Source of the DNA: Halisarca cf. caerulea
Lineage: Eukaryota > Porifera > Demospongiae > Chondrillida > Halisarcidae
Reading direction: 5' to 3'
Assembly: GCA_963170055.1 (NCBI GenBank)
Contig: CAUJGJ010000332.1
Location: 1,988,501 to 2,052,500, forward strand
Length of the DNA stretch: 64,000 nucleotides
The stretch's first letter is position 1. Every line of letters starts with the position of its first letter. Shown here one piece after another: positions 51,340 through 61,500 of this stretch. The position numbers and the translations under genes are program-made. The notes beneath the pieces were generated by a model, which did no database searches, was not told the origin of the DNA, and saw only the letters and a list, made by a program, of their open reading frames with translations.

Positions 51340-54300
51340 TATATATATATATATATTAAAATATATATATATATATATATATATACGTATATATATATAC
51401 AGTCAGTGAGTTGAGATATTTATGTACGTATGTATGTCCTGTATATAGATATGATTTTTCTCATTCTAGATGACATCAGGTGATATGCCTTTGATTGTGA
51501 AGAGTTGTGTAGTGAATATTGAAGAGAATGGTCTTGACATGGAAGGTATTTTCCGTATACCAGGACCCTCTCAAACAGTTGATGATCTTCGGAAGGCATT
51601 TGAGGATGGTGAATATCTCAGCTTGAAGATGTCATCTGTGGCATTGTTTATGCATGGTTGTTCCCTTGGTTTATTTGTAGGAGTTAATCCTCTGATGTCT
51701 GGCTCTGTTAAACGCAACAAGACCGATATAGCTGCAATAGCAAGTGTATTAAAGCAGTATTTTAGAGAATTGGAGGATCCATTGTTCCCTCAACAAAGAT
51801 ATTCTCATTTTATAGAATGTGCAAGTATGTAAATTAATGTGTGTGTGTCTGTCTGTCAGTCTGTATGTCTGTCTCAAAGGTCATATATGTACTTGTGGTC
51901 TGTCTAGACAGGTGGTCCAAGGGTGATTTGTATCATTGATTTTTCATGTGGGCTTTCATGGCCTATTTTTTCTCTGCCAATTTTGGCCCACCATACCTAA
52001 AACAACAAATTTCCTTTCCAAATGTGATACACCCCACCGGTAGTAAGATAAGGTATGTATGTATACAATGACAGGCTTTATTTTGAACTTGTTTTCTAAG
52101 CAACCTCCAAACAAATCAGGGTAAAATCTTAAAGTGGGTAAAAAGTAAAGTAATCTGAGCAATGAAGTTACCTCAAGACAGCATCAGAAGCAGAAGCATT
52201 TAATAATAACTGAAGTAGCAACCTTTTTGCTGTATCATAAGATGAAAACCTCATAAGTTATGGTTCTATGGTGTACAGAAGAACTAAAAGTAATTTCACC
52301 AAACCATGCAGATCCTACTTGCTCCTCTCATTTGCTATCAAAAACTCCATCCATAGAAATGTGTGATAGTTTCTACTAGAAAGGGCTATGCAGAGGCATT
52401 AAAGTTTTGGCACTGCTGTTTTGTCCTTATACATATGTACATAGTGGTGTTACCTTCGAAGGAGCATGAGACTTGCAACTGAGAAAACTGTGATTTATGA
52501 TACAAGTCAAGAAAAACTTACAGTCTCATGCTTGATCATACAATAATTGTGCAAGACTACTGTGAGCGAAATCATAAGATAGCATGCATTTTTCACGCAT
52601 GGTCATGCAAAATCTCGAGCATGAACGTCTTAGCCATAGTTGCAAGAATTAGAAGCGTTCTCTTTGAAAAACACACTGCTCCGAATTAGGCAGTCATCTT
52701 TCCTGACAGTTTTGGCTTTTTGTTCAGTCAGTTTGTCATCCCGAGCCATAGCTTCATCTAAAAACATGTATATACAGATGTGTTCGTCTTTGGTCTTCCC
52801 AAACACTTTCTGTCTTTGACCATACCTGTTGCTTGGCATTTTGCGACAGTACCAGCCACCGTTTGATGCACATGGCTACTCGAAAGCATACTCATAAAAA
52901 TGGTTTAGAAGAAGTAAGTACATATTTGGTATGAAAATCGAGCAATTCGGAGCCAAATTGCCGTATTCATTTCACTTTTATTATTGGTAATTATTTTGGA
53001 AATCTTTGTATTTCTGCTAGTCTACTGGTCAACTCATGATTTCTCGTAAACAGCGTCTGAACAGTCTGCTATTCGCGCATGGTCTCGAAGGGCAGTCTTT
53101 TTCGCGATCACGTAATATTTGCTTGATATTGCGCACTATTGCACATGTGGGTCATGCTAGATTTCGCAAAATGGTGCAAGTAACTTTTGACCAGTTCTAT
53201 GTGCATATAATTGTAGTGCACCTTTCTCTTTATTTACATGTTTTTTATTCTTCTACACCTTCTCCCTTTACCTTCTATACAAACATATTGTTGTTGTTGT
53301 TATTATTATTATTATTATCATTATTATTATTGATATAAGCATTAAGCATCAAAGCAAGTACAATAATAATAACAACAATAAAATTTATAATGACATAAAA
53401 TAATATGTTGACAACTACCTAAGTGAATTAAATTAAATGTGACAATGGAAAAAAGAATGCAGTAATAATAAAAAATGTACACATGAAAAAGAAATAAAAA
53501 AGTGCCTAATTATTGATGTTAAGGTGATACGTGCAAACTTGCACTAGGGTGGATACCACCCCATGAAGCACCACGATACACAAACGCAACGGAAAAAAAA
53601 TAAGTGTCAGGTATCTAATCTCCATTCTAGTTCCCAATGTCGAGTTCAAAATCATCCACAGAACCAAGATTAGATCCCACCAGCATCAACACCCCATGAC
53701 GGGTGACACAGATTTGCACTTCATATCTTCCAGCCTTACCAATAGTGGGCAGTTACTGTCATGCAATATTTGGCCCCCCGCCGTATTGGTTCCACCGGGC
53801 CTACAACGGCAGATAGCATGGGTGCCGAAATGGTTCCGCCCTGCCAAAAATGCCCCCCCCCCCCCCTGGAATTTGCAGAAGTAGAGCGAATGCCGTGAAC
53901 ACAACGATCAAAACAGGAAGGAATCGAACAAAATCAAAAGAAATTTGAAGTGATAGTAATGTCTGAAACTAAATGAAAATTCTTCTACACTGAAAGACTG
54001 AACAATCCTCATATCTTTACAATCCATATGAGAAGATGAAACTGATGGCGTTTACCATGTGCACTGCATGGATTCATTATTACTTATATCACCACAATTT
54101 ACTGCTTTGGAGAACATTAATCTTCCTGAGTCCGTCCCATTTGTATATAGAATTCTTTATATCATTATTTCTTCCAGGCCTGAGACTTCACTTTAGTATG
54201 ACCTCTATTATTATTCCTTACTAAGACTTCTTATCTTTCTCCTACCCTTCTATTCCTACAATTTTTACTAACTTTATAATTTTTCAAGCTTGCTTTACAT

Positions 54301-57300
54301 TTTCAGGACCAAAATAAAAGGGGGGGCTATTTTGTCCTGGTAGGGCCCAAAACAGCAACCGAATCAGGTTGAATTAGGCTCCATGGGGCCCAAAACAGCA
54401 ACCAAATTTGGCCCCATAGGGCCTAATTTAGGGGGATCTGATTTGGCATGACAGTACCACCAACCTGCTTTTTCCTTAACCTAAATGCTTCATTGATGAT
54501 CATTTGCTCAAATTCCATCCCAAGTTTGTCAACAACTATGCCCCTGAATTAATTTGCTTCGTCCTGACTGTTGTCCTCCTCCAAACCAAAGACAACCACA
54601 TTCTTGCTTGGCAGCTGTCAATCATGCAGTTCAATTTTTCATTCTTGTTCTTTCACGGTTGATGACACTGCTTCCAGTTGGTGACCCCCATATACTTTCT
54701 CAGACACACTATCAGTGGGTGAGGTGCTCTAACCATTCTCACTTGATCAGTAAGCTTGTCAATACTTTTCTTCATCAACTCAAATTCTTGAGCAAGTCGC
54801 TGAATATCCACCTTGCTGCTTCCTTTCATAGTCGAATCTTCTTTGGAGAATTTTAAAAGTGCACACATAAAGGATGACACCCATGCTGATACAAGGCACA
54901 GGATATCACATCACCGCTTTAGATGTTTCACAGAAACAACTGCTAGGGTCCTCCAGATCATCATTATCTCACAGTTCGCCTGCTCACTTTGTTTATCTCC
55001 AAGGTTCCTTTTCACGCTGTTCAACATCAGGCTAAACTCAAAATGAAGGCAATCACTGTCCATGGCTTCAGCTCTGGCATTTTTCCTTGATAAATTGTCT
55101 TTTCCTTTCAATAGTCCTTTTGTTTATCTTTGTCGCACTTTTTCTATTGTGCTTTGTTGTCTTTTTCGTCGTCATGCATGCTAGGAACAAACTTCGTTCG
55201 CACCATTTTTTGCAATATAATGGATATAAAAAATTTTAAAAATCAAACAGTGTTTATTCTTAATGGTGTGGGTCATCCTTACCGGTAATTTTCATGGAAG
55301 TAGAGTGAGGGGGGGGGGGGGAGAAAAGTTCTGAAGAGCAAATTCAGCTACCTAGTTTGATCTGGGAGGCAAATTCAGATGCTGTATGGGGCCAAATTCA
55401 ACCTGACTGGGCCAGTGGCATACAATTCTGGTCAACCAACTCAATAGACAGGTGGTCTTCACATCAGGTTCCATTTGTGTTTAATTTGAGAACATGTCTG
55501 TCATGTTTGTTGTTGGCTTTGTATATACAGTATCTGTCATCTTTGTATCATTAGGAATTGAAGATGTGCAGAAACGTTGTGATGCTATCAAGCAAGCTAT
55601 TATGGATCTTGAGCCAATTATTGTCTATGTTATGCGATTTCTGTTTGGTTTTTTGTACAGGTAGGTAAGTGAGAGTATCCCTTCAAAATTTACCTGTTAG
55701 ATTGGTTACCCTACATCATTAATTAAGGTGGCCCACACTATTTTAGCAAAAACTCAAGCTGTTAAATCATTGTTACTGAACGATATTTGTGTCACTACTG
55801 TTATTTATTTATCTCATAAAGTGAATCATTAAGCCTGTGTAAGCCAAAGAATGAATGAATAAGTCATTTGCTGAAGCAGAGACAAAGCTTATTTGTTCGC
55901 TGTACTTTGATGCTTTAGTGAGTCAAATTGCTGCCTAACAGGTGTATTAGGAAACAAACTTGAACCTCACACTTGTATTGATGATTGTGCATATGGAATT
56001 TGGTAGTGTCCTCAGTGTAACAGAAAATCAACTATTTTGTGTTGTTTTATGGTACAATATCTCCATTTTGGGAGTCATGGCGTATTGGAAGAACAGAATT
56101 TCCGGCAATCCATACTCATTATCATTCACCAGAACTAGATGAATGCTCAGTCAAAGTTTGATGAATGCATTGGGCTTCGTGGGGAAATACATAAAGTGTT
56201 AAAAATGGTTCAGCGATAATACCGTATCTGAGTAAGCATTATATTCAAGGGATGACAATTGCATTCATAGATTGTTGCAAAATTATCAGTTGACCCACCA
56301 CCTTAATGTGTTCATCTTATTCACACTAGTTTATGTGGATCATTCGAGCATGCACACATTTAACTGATAAGGGTGACTCTTGATTAACTATAAAGGTATA
56401 TGTAAGGTGTATACACTGTATCAGGGGCGTAGCCAGAGGAAAAACAAGGGGGTTTCTGAAAAGCCATGATTATGGGCACATGGTGTCCAAAAATAGTGGT
56501 ATTACATACACATTGCACTTTTTGTAGCCTTTACTTACTGTAGCATGTCTATGACATCAACACTGTGGCCACATGCATGAATGTAGTATTAACAGCATTT
56601 GTTGTGATGTGCTCTCAATAGAACCATGTGTGCAGGTACATGCTAGGTGACAATTGGAGAAAAGTGTCGAGATTAATTGCATGATTGATTAGCATACTGG
56701 TGGCTTCATTTAAGGCATTTCTACGTAATGAGGGGGGTTTCCTGGCAACCAGGAAACAATTGAGCTACGCCCCTGCTGTAATGTGTCTAGAGTTATGAAT
56801 AGATCCACTGCACTGGAAAGTGTGGAGAACTCCAGCATCATTTGATCAAATCACTACTCACTGGAGTTATTTACAACCAAATCCGCAAGATTTTTATAAT
56901 GCATAAATTTCATGATTTATAATACGTATAATGTAGGTTTTATGATGTAGATATGAATATATTTGTAATTGTAACTTTTCCTGTAGAGTGGCTAGTCATG
57001 AAGCGACTAATAAGATGAGTTCAGCTAATCTGGCCACAGTGTTTGGACCAACATTGACAAGAGCTCCTTCTACTGTTGATCCAAAACAACTCCACCATGA
57101 TGTCCCTGCTGTTAATGTGCTAATCCAGACTTGCATTGAACACCACTCCTACATATTTGGTGAAGATTCACGTGCTTCACAAAAAGTTTCAGTTGTGGAA
57201 GAGAAGCCTCGTCAGGTTTCTCCTGTGGAGGTTGATGGTAGTGTACCAGTACACTCTAGAGAACCTACGCCAGTTAGAGAGAATTCTCCTAGGGAGATGA

Positions 57301-58245
57301 CTCCTCCCAGTTTTGCTGGAGAGAAGCCAGGTACTCCTTCGGAAGGTAATGTTGACAAGCATATTGCTGAAAGCCCTGAAGATGATGATCAAGATGATGA
57401 CGAGGAAGACAGTGATTCTGATGATGGTATGTACGTATATGCATAGGTGTAAAGTGAACTGTCAATAAGTGTGCACAATTCTCAAAGTTGTATGTACAGC
57501 ACAGGTACAGAAGAAGATATACTGCTATATGTATACGTAGCTGTGTATTCATAGTATTTGAAAGTAGTCTAAATTTAGCAAGTTACTTGTACATTGTATG
57601 CATTTTGTAGCCTAAAGTTGCCATTATACATATGTAGCTACATATGCTGCTATGCCTTTGCATATAGTGATTGCCAATTGTTACAACAATATTGTGTTTT
57701 TCATGAATACAGTATACGCACTTGAGAATATGTATAACTATAGAAAAACATTTTGTTCCGCTAAATATGTAGTGTACATCTTGTGCTAATGATTATATGG
57801 TACAAGAATTAATGAAGTTTGACTGTTAATTTCCGATAGTGATTATAAGATTGCCGTATGTGCTACCTATTATACCTGTAATAATCTTGATAAGTTTTTG
57901 GCCAAAAATGTATGTATCCTTGCGATGTATCTGTAAATATTGTCATGCTTCGGGCCAGTGTGGCAGTCTCACAGCCTTATGAGATGCACTCTCCTATTCG
58001 GTTCTATCCAGTGGGGGTGGGGAAGCCTCCACCCCAAAAAATTCCAACTGCAATACAAATTACTATGGAGTAGGCCCTACTTGAGTGTCAAAATTTACCT
58101 TGAATGATCTAAAATGGCCCCAATTACAACCTTATATAACCTAAAAACTCAAATTTCCCCTAGGGAGGCATGCCCCAAGATCCTTCTAGTTAAGTATGTA
58201 TACTCCTGGACTCCATATTATATCCAGTCATGCACAAACACACAC

Positions 58246-58306
<61 letters not shown>

Positions 58307-58480
58307 CACTCGTTTCACTACTATAGAGAAGGCCCTACTTGAGTGTCAAAATCAGCATTGAATGGTCTATAAAATGGCCTCAAATGCAACATGATATATC
58401 CTAAAAACTCTAATTGCCTCCAGATCCCTCTAGTTAAGTATGTATACTTCTGGACTCCATAATATATATGGGTGTGCACA

Positions 58481-58563
<83 letters not shown>

Positions 58564-61500
58564 TCATGTACACATGCACATACACACATGTATGCACATG
58601 TATACACACAGGCACTCGTTTCACTACTATAGAGAAGACCCTACTTGAGTGTGAAAATCGGCCTTGAATGGTCTGAAATGGCCTCAAATGCAACATTATC
58701 TCACCTAAAAACTCGAATTTTCCCTGGGGGGCATGCCCCCAGACCCCCTAGTTTCATACGTATACATATACCCCTGCACTCCATATACATATCTGCATGC
58801 ACCTCTATTTATCACTGCACTGCATGTGTTTTATAGATGTCTAGGATACCACATACACATACATGTACCTGCCCCCCTAGTATACTTTGTAATTATCCTC
58901 GCCCCCCCCCCCCCCTCCCCCCCCCCCCCCATCACCCTGCAATATACATACAATACATGTATCAAATCTATGTGTATATCTTGCGCGGCAGTCATTCACT
59001 GTACTACTCAAGCTTCCCCCCCCCCCAAAAAAAAAAATTAATCCTAGATAGAACCCTGCTATGGGGTATTTATAAATTTTCTTATCTTGTTCGGACTGTA
59101 TGTAATGCAGCAGCACCTAGGTTGTTTGCTCTGTGACAGTCAGACTTTGAATCCATTCATCATCATAGGCACTACGGCGCAGAGTACCAGTTCAAGCTAG
59201 GCTCCAACACCAATAACTTCACACGGTCAACACCAAACTGAGCACATGGTCTCTACTACTGTGTTATAAAATAAATACCTAGCCTATGTAACAATATAAA
59301 ATCCACAAAGCATACATGTAGATACTACACGTGATTGTACTGTTAATTATTAATGTACACTAAGCAAAGATAGTATTTTGTTACATGTATATTTTTTGCT
59401 TATTTGCGACTTCATCAATTAGCTGCTGTTTTTAACGCATCATTAAGTGTTTTTCAGTTGACGTTTGAAATTTCACGATTCAGTAGCATGGGAAGAGAAA
59501 GTGACCTTGGTGTCCTGGCATTTATGTATACTCATGAAATGTCACTGAAATGGCTGTTTTATTGAGACTGAAGAAAACTTGCTTGGCCAGACCTCTCAAG
59601 CCCTTCAAATCATACTGAATACTACTTTTATTGAATCTTTATATTTGTTGCAGTTTGTGAATGTATTTTGGGCTTAGTGCTATAATCTTTTGGTTTCACA
59701 ATTCAGGCATTTATGATGGTTGATAAATGCCTGAATTGTGAAAAACAGGTTTTTCAGTTATCTAACGTATGTACGGAATATTATGACCCATACCCAGAGC
59801 TGTTTTTGAATTGCTTACCACATGCTCTTTCTTTTCATGTTAGTTGCATGTCAATTGAGAGGGACCTACAGGTCCACCCAAGGCATAATTTGTCTGAAAG
59901 TGCTGTGTATTTGAAGCTCAAAATCTTTCCTTGGAGCATGGGGAATAACCTCTAATTTAGCATTATCATGCACACAGTTTGCAGATCTTTACTCTAGGTA
60001 GGAAAAAGGAGCAATAATCTTGTTAATTGAGAAGTAATTGATAGTTTGAGGGGTTCTTTCAAGAAGCCCATTTCCCGGGTGGTTATAAATAACCTGTGCA
60101 CTTCAAGCTCACAGCAAATGCTATGGGAAAACTCCATTCCCTTTAAAGTGCTCCTAAATATGAATGTGCACATTTCTAAAGCCAGGTACACTTCATGCCA
60201 ATATCATTCCTATAGATTTCCATTCACATCTAAGTACCATTAATTATTATCTGCCCATAAATAGCCTGTAAGAAATGGAAATCACGGTGAATCCCTTTGT
60301 AAGCTGTAGGAACATGTGACGGTTTTCATCAATTCTGTTATTTCTTGTACATATTTCAAAATGCAAAAATGGTCACTTTAATGACATACACAAGTCCAGT
60401 TGTTCAAAATATTTATTTGAATTTTTCTCACAGTAAAGGGGCTTAAGGCATTTTGTAAGATTCACTTAGCTTCCAAATGCTAAAAGCCATCAGGAAGTAC
60501 ATATGTAACATCCCCCATTGTTGGCATGTTTACTTGGTGATAAACTGATTTGTACATACCCCTGTCTAGGGAAATTTGCATTTACTGCCCTCAATTTCAA
60601 GGGTGAGAGCTGGTGATGTGACTGTGGAACAGGCTAGAACCTTCAAGTATCTTGGTGTTCTTCTAAACGATACTTTAACTTGAAGTGATCACATGGACAT
60701 AGTATGTGGGAAAGTAAATTGTAGTCTCAATCTTCTCCGTAGACTTTCTTGGTTTCTTTCTCGTTCTCTTCTCTTCACCTTTTTCAAATCCTACATTCTC
60801 CCCCACTTCGATTACTGTGATGTTGTCTGGTCTGGTTGTAATCTTGGTGAATCTCGTCGATTCGATGTTCTGTTGAACTTTGCCTGTAAAGTTGTGCTTC
60901 GAAGACAACATGACTCTTCTTCCACTGCTGCTCTCCAAGAACTTGGACTGACGACTCTCACCTCGAGAAGAAAACTTCACAAGGCCCAATGTGTATTTCG
61001 ATGCTTGTCTTGCCTGTCTCCACCCTACCTTTCTCGGCTCTTCCCCTCTGCTTCTTCCCACCATAACACTCGTTCCTCCTCTACTTCCCAACACAACCTT
61101 CCCTTGTTAAGAAGATCAACTGGACAGAAAGCATTTAGTTTTGCTGGTGCTTCTCTTTGGCACAGCCTACCTTCAGCCACACGTCAAGAGAAGAATTTCA
61201 AGAAATTTTCGGAGCAATAACATATCCAGAACATATAGATCATTCTACATGTCATTTGTGGAATGTTTTAATGCCCTTGCCAATATCTTTCTACTTCATT
61301 GATAGCACTATCTTGTTTTTACAGAATTTAAAGTTTGTCCTATGTTACCCAAAGGAACTTCTTGTCTTACCTTATGTATGTACGCTATAGGCTAGCTGCT
61401 GATAGGAAGGGAAAGGGGTTGAAATTTAGATGAGCTTCCTGGTGATTGTGGAATTCCATAGTGTGGTGAATGGCATTGTATGTTTCTGAGGTACTGTACT

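Larger units (their letters stand above)
44714..51469 (+). other. srGAP intron 12 (6.8 kb), repeat-dense, between F-BAR and RhoGAP exons
   Basis: A pile of elements with no host gene: hairpin 45203-45333, TTAA element 45759-46418, family A copy 46552-47427, a 1.2-kb repeat 47770-49030 with nested insertion, Harbinger-like element 49280-49812, poly-T 50009-50031, hairpins 50392-50531 and 51141-51280, and (AT)n 51287-51400. Confidence 0.75.
51825..55554 (+). other. srGAP intron 14 (3.7 kb), inside the RhoGAP coding region
   Basis: Contains an antisense non-LTR ORF1 remnant (53686-55190) broken by a DNA transposon (53757-54453), a TTG/TTA trinucleotide run (53285-53330) and unassigned AT-rich sequence at 51840-53280, where a minus-strand Lys-rich frame (52630-52839) has no recognised family. 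Confidence 0.6.

Noticed and set aside
58202..58790. Regularly spaced repeats that could be mistaken for a CRISPR-like array
   Set aside because: Units are 260-300 bp with CA microsatellites in an animal intron; no short direct repeats with unique spacers.
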